Source: an uncultured Clostridia bacterium (GTDB lineage: Bacteria > Bacillota > Clostridia > Oscillospirales > Ruminococcaceae). From it: DNA of 12,003 nt. The DNA is taken from NCBI GenBank assembly GCA_947632425.1, contig CANRPG010000046.1, positions 1-12,003 of the forward strand, given 5' to 3'. Numbering within the stretch: the stretch's first letter is position 1; every line of letters starts with the position of its first letter. The notes beneath the pieces were generated by a model. It did not search any database, was not told the DNA's origin, and saw only the letters and a program-made list of their open reading frames with translations. Position numbers and translations under genes: made by a program. Shown here one piece after another: positions 1-7,400 of the stretch.

Positions 1-20
1 CCTGTGGACTGTTTTTTAAG

Positions 21-51
21 AGGGGAGGCTCTGCAAGAGAGAGCCTCCCCT
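21..51. terminator. Strong stem-loop, terminator-like, orientation uncertain
   Basis: A perfect 12-bp inverted repeat (AGGGGAGGCTCT at 21-32, its complement at 40-51) encloses a 7-nt loop. On the + strand it is followed by a modest T-rich stretch (TTGTTGT) and sits just after a possible stop codon at 17-19, so it could end a + strand gene lying left of the window. On the - strand it lies beyond cdsA but is followed by CTTAAAAAAC, which is not a U-tract. It could therefore serve converging transcripts, or be a dispersed hairpin repeat. The stem is certain; its function is inferred. Confidence 0.55.
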
Positions 52-76
52 TGTTGTAGCGCATATCTCTTTTGCC

Positions 77-95
77 GCGTTCCATTCTGGAACGC
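77..95. other. Small inverted repeat / hairpin
   Basis: GCGTTCCA at 77-84 and TGGAACGC at 88-95 form a perfect 8-bp stem around a 3-nt loop. No T-run follows on either strand, so it is not a standard intrinsic terminator. It lies 25 bases from the larger stem-loop at 21-51 and may belong to the same structured element. The function is unknown. Confidence 0.45.
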
Positions 96-238
96 CGTAC
101 CATGCGAAAAATCCGCAACAATAAATGTGCAAACGAATTGACACACTCAAAATGAAAAGATAACCGAAGTACGATGGATCGGTGAATGGCTCCGCAGGTG
201 GCGCGTAAGCGCAAATAAAACAAGTTGAAGCCGCATTT

Positions 239-270
239 TCTTGCCTCTTGCTTCTAAATCTCTTGCCTCT
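239..270. repeat. Short direct repeat just downstream of cdsA
   Basis: TCTTGCCTCT occurs at 239-248 and again at 261-270, immediately outside the cdsA stop codon at 272-274. In the cdsA transcript this reads as two purine-rich AGAGGCAAGA units spaced 22 nt apart. It may be a slippage product or a low-complexity 3' untranslated segment; no function is evident. Confidence 0.4.
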
Positions 271-271
271 A

Positions 272-1090
272 TCAGAACAACCATCCCGTTCTGATAAGAA
301 AGTACATAAACGGCGCGACAAACAGCACGCTGTCAAATCTGTCCATTACTCCGCCGTGACCGGGCATCAGGTTGCCGTAATCTTTTATGCCGCACTGGCG
401 TTTTATCAGCGATGCGGTAAGATCTCCTGCAAGCCCTACCAGCGATGTTACCACGCCTGCAAGGAATATCATTATGTAGTTGAAACTTACCGCGCCGTCT
501 TTCATAAGCTTGTCGTATACAAGGCAGAATATAAGCGCGATAACGGCATTTGCAGCCGCGCCGCCCACAACGCCCTCAACTGTCTTTTTCGGGCTGATAG
601 TCGGGCAAAGTTTGTGCTGACCCAGAAACGAGCCTGCAAAATATGCTCCGCTGTCGGCAAACCAAGCGCACGCAAGCGTAAGCACCACAAGGAATATGCC
701 ATACTTCATCTCGTTTATGCGCACCAGCGAACCCAGTGCCGCAGGAACGAGCATACAGCTTGCCGTCATAAATGCCACATGGTAAAAATTCATCTTCTCA
801 TGCGCCATAAAGAAGCATATCACAATAGCCAGCGCAAATATGCCTTTTAGCGCATAGTGCATAATGGCAGGGTCTTTTGCAAAGTCGCAGAAAAAGTACA
901 AAAATGCATAGCCCACAGAAATTGCTGTCGGGGCAGGGAACTGCCTGCAATTTGCGGCTCGCAGAAGCTCAAAAACGCCCACGGCGGCTATAATACCCAC
1001 CGCTATCGGGAACACGAACGTTTTGTGCAGCGCCAGCACTATTATTGCCAGCACAATTGCCACAGCCGCAGAAATAATTCTCGTTTTCAT
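272..1090 (-). CDS. cdsA: Phosphatidate cytidylyltransferase (CDP-diglyceride synthetase)
   Basis: Integral membrane enzyme that makes CDP-diacylglycerol from CTP and phosphatidic acid, the branch point for phospholipid synthesis. The 272-residue product is strongly hydrophobic with multiple transmembrane segments, the first at about residues 5-20. It carries the conserved SPKKTVEG segment and, near the C-terminus, the full family signature: S-L-I-K-R, then K-D, then PGHGGVMDRFD. Length is normal for the family. I start it at the ATG at 1088-1090 because AAAAGGA (1100-1106) lies 9 bases upstream. The frame stays open to 1132, but that extension would overlap uppS and lacks family character. 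It is the last gene of the pyrH-frr-uppS-cdsA operon, 25 bases after uppS. Assignment is firm. Confidence 0.95.
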   Translation of the reverse strand: MKTRIISAAVAIVLAIIVLALHKTFVFPIAVGIIAAVGVFELLRAANCRQFPAPTAISVGYAFLYFFCDFAKDPAIMHYALKGIFALAIVICFFMAHEKMNFYHVAFMTASCMLVPAALGSLVRINEMKYGIFLVVLTLACAWFADSGAYFAGSFLGQHKLCPTISPKKTVEGVVGGAAANAVIALIFCLVYDKLMKDGAVSFNYIMIFLAGVVTSLVGLAGDLTASLIKRQCGIKDYGNLMPGHGGVMDRFDSVLFVAPFMYFLIRTGWLF

Positions 1091-1115
1091 TATCTCACGT
1101 CCTTTTAATAAGCGG

Positions 1116-1832
1116 TCATTTAACGCCGCCAAATCTTCTTGCTCTGTTTGAAAATTCTATTATAGCCTCGTCAAAATCGGCATCTGTAAAATCAGGCCAA
1201 AGAATATTAGTAAAGTAATACTCGGCATACGCAGCCTGCCATATCATAAAGTTTGAAAGCCGCATCTCACCGCTGGGTCTTATAACATAATCAAGCGGCG
1301 GAATATCGGGCGCATCGAGGTTTTGCTCTATAAGCTGCGGTGTTATTTCATCGGGGCTTACGCCGCTTTCGCAAATCTTTTTAACGGCGCGGCATATTTC
1401 GTCCTGACCGCCGTAATTTATCGCCAGTATCATGGTAGTGCCCGTGAAATGCTCAGAGCTTTTTTCGGTATTGAGCATTTTAGCTTGCAGTGTTGGCGAA
1501 AGCGCGCTTCGATCGCCTATGAAACGCACCCTTATTTCCTCGTCGATAAAGTCTTTTACCTCGTCAAGGTTCTTTTCAAACAGATCCATAATGGCGTCAA
1601 CTTCATCTTTGGGGCGTTTCCAGTTTTCCGTTGAAAACGCATAGAAGGTGATGTACTTTATCCCCAGCGCCTTTGCGCGGCGTGTTATGCTGCGAAACAC
1701 CTTTACGCCCTCTCTGTGTCCCAGCTTCCGCGGCAGACCACGTTTTTTAGCCCACCTGCCGTTGCCGTCCATTATTACTCCTACATGAACGGGTACCTGC
1801 GAAAGCTCTGGTATAGGCTCTGACTTAGCCAT
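1116..1832 (-). CDS. uppS: Undecaprenyl diphosphate synthase (cis-prenyltransferase)
   Basis: Condenses isopentenyl diphosphate units onto farnesyl diphosphate to make the C55 carrier lipid for peptidoglycan and other wall polymers; it acts at the inner face of the membrane. The 238-residue protein has the family motifs in order: HVGVIMDGNGRWA (residues 16-28, with catalytic Asp22), GHREG (38-42), FSTENWKRP (66-74), and the diphosphate-binding block IRPSGEMRLSNF (184-195, Arg185, Arg191, Ser193), followed by WQAAYAEYYF. The usual block reads RTSGE or RTGGE; here it is RPSGE. GGAG lies 7 bases before the ATG at 1830-1832. Only 18 bases separate it from frr, indicating co-transcription. It uses products of the MEP pathway, to which neighbouring ispG belongs. 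Confidence 0.96.
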   Translation of the reverse strand: MAKSEPIPELSQVPVHVGVIMDGNGRWAKKRGLPRKLGHREGVKVFRSITRRAKALGIKYITFYAFSTENWKRPKDEVDAIMDLFEKNLDEVKDFIDEEIRVRFIGDRSALSPTLQAKMLNTEKSSEHFTGTTMILAINYGGQDEICRAVKKICESGVSPDEITPQLIEQNLDAPDIPPLDYVIRPSGEMRLSNFMIWQAAYAEYYFTNILWPDFTDADFDEAIIEFSNRARRFGGVK

Positions 1833-1850
1833 AATATCACTCCGTAAATT

Positions 1851-2405
1851 TTATATGGAAAGTATCTCTTTTTCCTTAGCTGCAACTATCTCGTCAATGT
1901 TCTTTATGAACTTGTCATGCAGCTTTTGAACCTGATCTTCGCCGTCTTTTTCATCGTCCTCGGTTATCTCGGAATTTTTCTTCATAGCTTTCAGCTTGTC
2001 AATAACGTCTCTTCTTATAGAACGAACGGCAACTGTCGAGTCCTCGCCCATTTTCTTTATGTCTTTAACTATTTCTTTACGTCTTTCCTCGGTAAGCTGT
2101 GGGAATGTAAGGCGAAGTACAGTGCCGTCGTTCGCAGGGTTTATGCCAATGTCGGAAGCCTGTATAGCCTTTTCTATGGGCTTTAGCTGCGACTTGTCCC
2201 ACGGCTGAATGGTCAGCACTCTTGCCTCCGCTACCGAAACGGTCGCCATCTGACCTATGGGTGTGGGCGTGCCGTAGTAGTCAACGGTCACTTTGTCAAG
2301 CACGTTGGGGTTTGCTCTGCCTGCTCTTATAGCGGCAAAATCTCTCTCCAGCACGCTTATGGTTTTCTGCATTTTTTCTTTAGCTTTGTTGATAGCTTCT
2401 TTCAT
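1851..2405 (-). CDS. frr: Ribosome recycling factor
   Basis: Cytosolic factor that, with EF-G, splits the post-termination ribosome so that subunits can be reused. The 184-residue protein matches the typical family length of about 185. Its N-terminal part shows the family hallmark RAGRANPNVLDKV (residues 27-39) followed by VDYYGTPTPIGQMA (41-54), and its second half has TEERRKEIVKDIKKMGE and VRSIRRDV in the charged helices that form the three-helix bundle. AAGGAG lies 9 bases upstream of the ATG at 2403-2405. It sits 32 bases after pyrH and 18 before uppS, the standard bacterial order. No anomaly is seen. Confidence 0.97.
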   Translation of the reverse strand: MKEAINKAKEKMQKTISVLERDFAAIRAGRANPNVLDKVTVDYYGTPTPIGQMATVSVAEARVLTIQPWDKSQLKPIEKAIQASDIGINPANDGTVLRLTFPQLTEERRKEIVKDIKKMGEDSTVAVRSIRRDVIDKLKAMKKNSEITEDDEKDGEDQVQKLHDKFIKNIDEIVAAKEKEILSI

Positions 2406-2437
2406 GATGATTTTCTCCTTTATATAGATATTGAACT

Positions 2438-3151
2438 TTAATTTCCATTGTAAACTATAGTGCCCACCGGTTTGCCCATGCAGGCATCATAAATGTTGTC
2501 GGGTCTTGCTAAATCGAACACAAGAATGGGTATGTTGTTATCCTTGCACATGGCAGCCGCTGTTGAATCCATTACCTGCAAGCCCTTTGCAAGAACTTCG
2601 GTAAATGTAAGTGAATCGTACTTTTTGGCATCATCGTATTTGTGCGGGTCTTTGTCGTAAACGCCGTCTACCATTGTGGCTTTCAGGATTATGTCAGCCT
2701 CGATCTCAGCCGCCCTTAAAGATGCCGCCGTGTCGGTAGAGAAAAACGGGTTGCCCGTGCCGCAGCCGAATATAACAACTCTGCCTTTTTCAAAATGCCG
2801 CAGCGCCTTGCCCCTGATGTACGGCTCCGCAACCTGCCGCATGGTAATAGCTGTCTGAACTCTTGCCTCAACGCCCACATTTTCAAGTACATCTGCAACA
2901 GCAAGAGCGTTCATAGCCGTTGCGAGCATACCAATGTGGTCGGCTCTTGTTCTGTCCATAGCGCCGCTTGACCTGCCGCGCCAGAAATTTCCGCCGCCTA
3001 CGACTATCGCAACTTCAACGCCTGCATCAACGCATTTTTTTATTGCCTGCGCGTATGTCGTCATCACATCATAGTCAAGACCTGTTTTTTTATCTCCTGC
3101 CAGAGCCTCGCCGCTCAGTTTCAGGAGTACCCTTTTGTATTTTGGCTCCAT
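2438..3151 (-). CDS. pyrH: UMP kinase (uridylate kinase)
   Basis: Phosphorylates UMP to UDP with ATP in pyrimidine nucleotide synthesis; a cytosolic hexamer of the amino-acid kinase fold. The 237-residue product has LLKLSGEAL (residues 9-17), the GGGNFWRG nucleotide loop (52-59), ADHIGMLAT (70-78), the GCGTGNPFFSTDT segment (128-140), and KATMVDGVYDKDP further on. The frame extends upstream to 3316, but I start at the ATG at 3149-3151: AAGGAGAGG (3158-3166) lies 6 bases before it, homology begins there, and the promoter at 3202-3230 lies inside the extension. It is first in its operon; rpsB and tsf, which often precede it, are absent from the window. The leader contains a palindrome next to the ribosome binding site. 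Confidence 0.96.
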   Translation of the reverse strand: MEPKYKRVLLKLSGEALAGDKKTGLDYDVMTTYAQAIKKCVDAGVEVAIVVGGGNFWRGRSSGAMDRTRADHIGMLATAMNALAVADVLENVGVEARVQTAITMRQVAEPYIRGKALRHFEKGRVVIFGCGTGNPFFSTDTAASLRAAEIEADIILKATMVDGVYDKDPHKYDDAKKYDSLTFTEVLAKGLQVMDSTAAAMCKDNNIPILVFDLARPDNIYDACMGKPVGTIVYNGN

Positions 3152-3157
3152 ATATGA

Positions 3158-3166
3158 CCTCTCCTT
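3158..3166 (-). promoter_or_regulatory. pyrH ribosome binding site
   Basis: AAGGAGAGG in the - strand message, 6 bases before the ATG, is a strong Shine-Dalgarno match and fixes the pyrH start at 3151. Its upstream edge touches the inverted repeat at 3166-3183, so folding of that repeat or protein binding to it could affect ribosome access. Confidence 0.8.
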
Positions 3167-3183
3167 AACGGTGCGTACCGTTA
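3166..3183 (-). promoter_or_regulatory. Inverted repeat in the pyrH leader (hairpin or operator)
   Basis: TAACGGT (3166-3172) and ACCGTTA (3177-3183) form a perfect 7-bp inverted repeat around 4 bases; 16 of the 18 positions are palindromic. It lies between the predicted transcription start (about 3195) and the pyrH ribosome binding site, touching the latter. It could be an RNA hairpin affecting translation or a repressor site in the leader. No T-run follows, so it is not an intrinsic terminator. The structure is seen; the role is inferred. Confidence 0.5.
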
Positions 3184-3201
3184 TATATTTATACATCTTA
3201 T

Positions 3202-3230
3202 ATTGTAGCATATTTTTTCCAATATGTAAA
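3202..3230 (-). promoter_or_regulatory. Sigma-A type promoter for pyrH-frr-uppS-cdsA
   Basis: Read on the - strand, TTTACA (3230-3225) is followed after exactly 17 bases by TACAAT (3207-3202). Both hexamers differ from consensus at one position. Predicted start of transcription is near 3195, giving a leader of roughly 45 bases that contains the inverted repeat and ribosome binding site. A/T tracts lie upstream of the -35 element. Confidence 0.8.
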
Positions 3231-3241
3231 GACGGCAGCGC

Positions 3242-3271
3242 AAATTTTTTGTTTACTTTATTAAAAAATTT
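3242..3271. repeat. A/T-tract inverted repeat between divergent promoters
   Basis: AAATTTTTT (3242-3250) and AAAAAATTT (3263-3271) are a perfect 9-bp inverted repeat separated by 12 bases. They lie upstream of the -35 elements of both divergent promoters. Such tracts often act as UP elements or as intrinsically bent DNA; that role is inferred here from position and composition only. Confidence 0.4.
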
Positions 3272-3300
3272 TATTGTACCGAATATGGGGCGGTAAGCTG

Positions 3301-3329
3301 TTGATTTTATTTTCAAAATGTGTTATCAT
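3301..3329 (+). promoter_or_regulatory. Promoter for ispG-polC
   Basis: TTGATT (3301-3306) and TATCAT (3324-3329) are separated by 17 bases; the -10 matches consensus at 5 of 6 positions and the -35 at 4 of 6. Transcription would start near 3336-3338, leaving a leader of about 25 bases before the TTG start at 3362. The -10 hexamer is identical to that of the his promoter in this window. Confidence 0.65.
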
Positions 3330-3349
3330 TATTTTGTATCATGTTTTAT

Positions 3350-3356
3350 GGGGTGA
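3350..3356 (+). promoter_or_regulatory. ispG ribosome binding site deciding a TTG start
   Basis: GGGGTGA matches the GGTGA end of the anti-Shine-Dalgarno complement and ends 5 bases before TTG at 3362. The alternative starts, GTG 3320 and ATG 3341, lie within or only a few bases after the predicted promoter and have no comparable site. Confidence 0.6.
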
Positions 3357-3361
3357 ACGTT

Positions 3362-4399
3362 TTGAGAAAGGTAAAGAAAGTAAAAGTAGGAAATCTTTTG
3401 CTTGATGGCAGCAAGATATACATACAATCAATGCTGAATACGCGCAGTGATGATATAGAAGGCAGCGTGCAGCAGGCTGTAAGGCTTGAAGAAGCAGGCT
3501 GCGAGATAGTGCGCATAGCCGTGCCCGATATGGAGGCTGTGAAGCTTATCCCTGCGATAAAAGAGAAGATAAACATTCCGCTGGTGGCTGACATACATTT
3601 TGATTACCGCTTAGCACTTGCCAGCGCTGATGCAGGCATTGACAAGATACGCATAAACCCGGGCAACATAGGCTCGCGCGACAGGGTAATGCAGGTGGTA
3701 AAAAAATGCACCGAGAAGAAAATCCCCATAAGAATAGGCGTGAACGGCGGCTCTCTTGAAAAGGATATTTTAGCAAAATACGGTCACCCTACGCCCGATG
3801 CTCTAGTTGAAAGCGCGATGAGGCACGTTAAGATTCTTGAGGACTGCGATTTTGAAAACATCGTTATTTCGATTAAAACATCAGATGTGCCAAACATGAT
3901 AGCCGCATACAGAAAAATGGCGCAGGTGTGCGATTACCCTCTGCACTTGGGAGTTACCGAGGCAGGCACCGAGAGAATGGGCGTTATAAAGTCTGCGGTG
4001 GGAATAGGTTCTTTGCTTGCAGATGGCATAGGCGAGACCATTCGCGTTTCGCTGACCGATGACCCAATAAAAGAAATATACGCCGCTAAAGATATTCTTT
4101 CCGCCGTGAACAGGGGAGAGGGCGTTAAAATAGTTGCCTGCCCTACCTGCGGCAGAACGCGCATTGACCTTATAGGGCTTGCAAACAAGGTGGAAGATGC
4201 TCTGCGCGGCTGCAAAAAGAACATAACCGTTGCGGTGATGGGCTGCGTTGTGAACGGCATCGGCGAGGCAGGCGAGGCTGATATAGGCATTGCAGGCGGC
4301 GACGGCTGCGCTGTTATATTCAGCAAGGGAGAAAAGATATGCACCGTAAGCGAGGATAAGGCCTTAGATGTACTGCTGAGCGAGATAGACAAGCTGTAA
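3362..4399 (+). CDS. ispG: 4-hydroxy-3-methylbut-2-en-1-yl diphosphate synthase (GcpE)
   Basis: Iron-sulfur enzyme of the MEP isoprenoid pathway. It reductively opens methylerythritol cyclodiphosphate to HMBPP, a precursor of the C5 units used by UppS. From the TTG start the protein is 345 residues, the usual length of the bacterial two-domain form. The N-terminal TIM-barrel half includes IQSMLNTRSDD, ADIHFDYRLA, KIRINPGNIG and LGVTEAGT. The C-terminal half carries the three 4Fe-4S cysteines, Cys260 and Cys263 in ACPTCGRTR and Cys295 in MGCVVNGIGEA, plus Glu302, matching the cluster ligands known in E. coli IspG. TTG is preferred because of the GGGGTGA site and because the promoter overlaps the longer reading. 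Only 24 bases precede polC, so the two are probably co-transcribed. Confidence 0.96.
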   Translation: MRKVKKVKVGNLLLDGSKIYIQSMLNTRSDDIEGSVQQAVRLEEAGCEIVRIAVPDMEAVKLIPAIKEKINIPLVADIHFDYRLALASADAGIDKIRINPGNIGSRDRVMQVVKKCTEKKIPIRIGVNGGSLEKDILAKYGHPTPDALVESAMRHVKILEDCDFENIVISIKTSDVPNMIAAYRKMAQVCDYPLHLGVTEAGTERMGVIKSAVGIGSLLADGIGETIRVSLTDDPIKEIYAAKDILSAVNRGEGVKIVACPTCGRTRIDLIGLANKVEDALRGCKKNITVAVMGCVVNGIGEAGEADIGIAGGDGCAVIFSKGEKICTVSEDKALDVLLSEIDKL

Positions 4400-4423
4400 G
4401 ATCATAAAGAAGAAGTGAGATAA

Positions 4424-7400
4424 ATGTCAACGATAAAAGAATTTTTTGAGGAATATGCCGATATTATCCCGAAGAGCATGGAAAACGGCAGGGTCATAAA
4501 GCTAATGACGGACAAGGAGTTTACATACCTTGCTGTTACAGCCGCTTTTGATACCCTTGTGCCTTATGAAGATATAGAGAAATTTCAGAATAAGCTGGCA
4601 AAGCAGCTGTGCGTAAGAAGCTGCCTTGTGTACCCCGAGTATGCCCCCGAGCTTTTTGATATTTCGTACTTTGGCGATATTACCGAGTTTTTAAAACGCA
4701 GTTTTTCTGCCGTGAACGGCTTTTTCGATGATGCCGATGCACAGATGAAAGACGGCAGACTTTGCATAACGCTGAAAAACGGCGGTTACAAGGTTCTTGA
4801 AAAGGCAGGCATACACACCGCGCTGCCAAAGCTGTTATATGAACTGTTTTCGCTGGATATGGAAGTTGATTTTACGGGTGAGCTCAACAGCGACCAAGAA
4901 TTTCTTGATAATTACCGCCGCGAGATGCTGGAGAGCATACCTATGCCTGCGCCGCAGCCCAAAGAAGAAAAGAAAGAAAACGGCTTTTCTTCGGTATCTG
5001 TAAACTTTGCAGACGAAAATTTTTCAGGTGAAGATGCAGTCGTTGTTCTGGGAAGCGCGATAGCAGGCGATGCAAAATTTACGCCGCTGTCTCAGATACA
5101 GCTTTCAGATGATATATATACCGTCTGGGGCGATGTTTTCAGCATTGAAACGCGCGAGACCAAAACCAAAAAGCTCATTGCAAATATCATGTTTACCGAT
5201 TACACAAGCTCTCATACCATAAAGATAATTGCAGCCGACAAGGTAAACAAGTACAGCAAGACCAAAATAACCAAAGCTATTCTCGAAGAAGCTGCTAATA
5301 AGCTGAAAAACAAAACAATTGCCGTGCGCGGAAAACTGGAATACGACGACTTTGACCACAAAGAGTATTTCACGCCTGTAGACATAATGATAATAAAACG
5401 CCGCATGAAAACCGATGGCGCAGAGCAAAAGAGAGTTGAGCTGCACTGCCACAGCAGAATGTCTGTTATGGATGCCATAACGCCGCCGGAAGATCTTGTA
5501 AAAAGGGCGTTTGAGTGGGGTCACAGGGCTATTGCCATTACAGACCACGGCGTGTGCCAAGGGTACCCTGCCGCTATGGGCGCCTGCGATGCCATACGCA
5601 AGGGCGGCGGCAAATTCAAACTGCTTTTCGGCTGCGAGGCGTATCAGGTAAACGATGATGTCAAAGTATCCGTGGGAAATGACACACGCAAACTGACCGA
5701 TGAGCTTATAGCGTTCGATATTGAAACAACGGGGCTTTCTTCGGCAACAGGCAGGATAATAGAAATAGGCGCGGTAAAAATGCGCGGTCTTGAAGTGGTA
5801 GATACTTTTGATACTTTTATAGACCAAGGAATAACTATATCGGGTCATACTACTGCGCTTACGAGCATTACAAACGATATGGTAAAGGGTGCGCCGAGCG
5901 AAAAGCAGGCTCTTGACAGCTTTTTTGAGTTTTGCGGCAAGTCGCCCGTGCTGATAGCGCACAATGCTTCTTTTGATACTTCTTTTATAAATGCGTATCT
6001 TGCACGCAGCGGTGAAACGTTTGAGTATTCTTATATAGATACCCTTGCAATGTCAAGAATGATGCTGCCCGAGCTTAAAAAACACAAGCTCGATAAGGTG
6101 GCGCAGCATCTGAAACTTGGCGATTTTCAGCACCACCGCGCCAACGATGATGCACGCATATGCGGCGAGATATTTGCAAGTCTGGCTTCTCGCCTGCTTA
6201 AAGAACACGGTGAGAACACAGTCACATTTGACAAGCTGAACAGCCTTTGCGGTGTTGTTGACGTTGCAAACATACCGCCGAAAGATACATACCACCAGAT
6301 AATTCTTGTAAAGGATAACGTGGGACTTAAAAATCTGTACAAGCTGGTATCTTATTCTAATCTTAAATACTTCAAGAAAGTGCCGCGCATACCAAAATCG
6401 GAGCTTACAGCCCACCGCGAAGGTCTTATAATAGGCAGCGCGTGCGAGGCAGGAGAGCTTTTCAGAGCGGTAGTGGCAGGCAAGCCGTGGAACGAACTTT
6501 GCGAGATAGCATCATTCTATGATTATCTTGAGATACAGCCTATAGGCAACAACGCATTCATGCTGAGAAACGGTACTGCCGCAAGCGAAGAGCAGCTGCG
6601 CGACTTCAACAGAATTATAGTAAAACTGGGCGATGAACTTGGTATACCCGTTTGTGCTACCGGCGATGTGCATTTTCTTGACAAGAAAGATGCTATATTC
6701 CGCACGATGATACAAAGCGTGAGATACCCCGAGGACTGTGATAACCAGCCGCCGCTGTATTTCAAAACTACAGAAGAGATGCTGGAAGAATTTTCGTATC
6801 TCGGCGAGGAAAAGGCATTTGAGATAGTTGTTAAAAACACGAATATGATAGCCGATATGTGCGACCCCGATCTGAGACCTTTCCCGAACGGCACATTTAC
6901 ACCTTACATAGAAGGCTCTGTGCGCGAATTGCAGGTAATATGCTGGAAGCGCTGCTGCTCGATATACGGCGACGTTGACCCCGAAACTATTGAGATACCA
7001 GATGGCGATGATGCTGATATTTCAGCCTGCTTTGAGGGACATATACCCGAGATAGTGTTCAAGCGGCTGAAAAGAGAGCTTGACTCCATAATAAAGCACG
7101 GTTTTGCGGTGCTGTATATGATATCTCAGAAAATAGTTGCAAACTCAAACGAGAACGGCTATCAGGTGGGCTCGAGAGGCTCGGTAGGTTCGTCGTTCGT
7201 GGCATCTATGTCGGGAATATCGGAAGTAAATCCGCTTATGCCGCATTACTACTGCAAAAAGTGCCACTACAGCGAATTTGTCACCGACGGCACTGTGGGC
7301 TCGGGCTTTGACCTGCCCGACAAAAACTGCCCCAACTGCGGCGAGCCGCTACAGCGCGATGGACACGACATACCGTTTGAAACGTTTCTCGGCTTTGACG

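Larger units (their letters stand above)
52..271. other. Non-coding region downstream of cdsA with small hairpins
   Basis: No convincing gene is present. Visible structure consists of an 8-bp hairpin at 77-95, a 4-bp GCGC stem closed by a GTAA (GNRA-type) loop at 201-212, and a 10-nt direct repeat at 239-248 and 261-270. The - strand stays open from 336 to 16, but that reading overlaps the 3' end of cdsA in another frame, is rich in cysteine and aromatics, and resembles no family I know. In related genomes dxr and rseP often follow cdsA; neither is visible here. The block could be a long 3' untranslated region, a dispersed repeat or a structured RNA. Confidence 0.5.

Noticed and set aside
138..166. 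Promoter-like TTGACA at 138-143 on the + strand
   Set aside because: The segment 17 bases downstream is TAACCG, a poor -10, and no gene follows on the + strand.
16..336. 106-codon - strand open frame
   Set aside because: It overlaps the conserved 3' end of cdsA in a different frame, has no recognised domain, has unusual cysteine and aromatic content, and lacks a convincing ribosome binding site.
248..850. 200-codon + strand open frame opposite cdsA
   Set aside because: It lies antisense to a well conserved gene, has lysine/histidine/cysteine-rich composition typical of shadow frames, and matches no family.
3336..3343. GTATCATG near the ispG start, shared with the his palindrome
   Set aside because: Only half of the palindrome is matched and the other arm is absent, so an 8-base coincidence is the likeliest explanation.
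5105..5962. 285-codon - strand open frame inside polC
   Set aside because: It is antisense to the OB, PHP and exonuclease regions of an intact PolC; its length reflects codon bias on the opposite strand rather than a gene.
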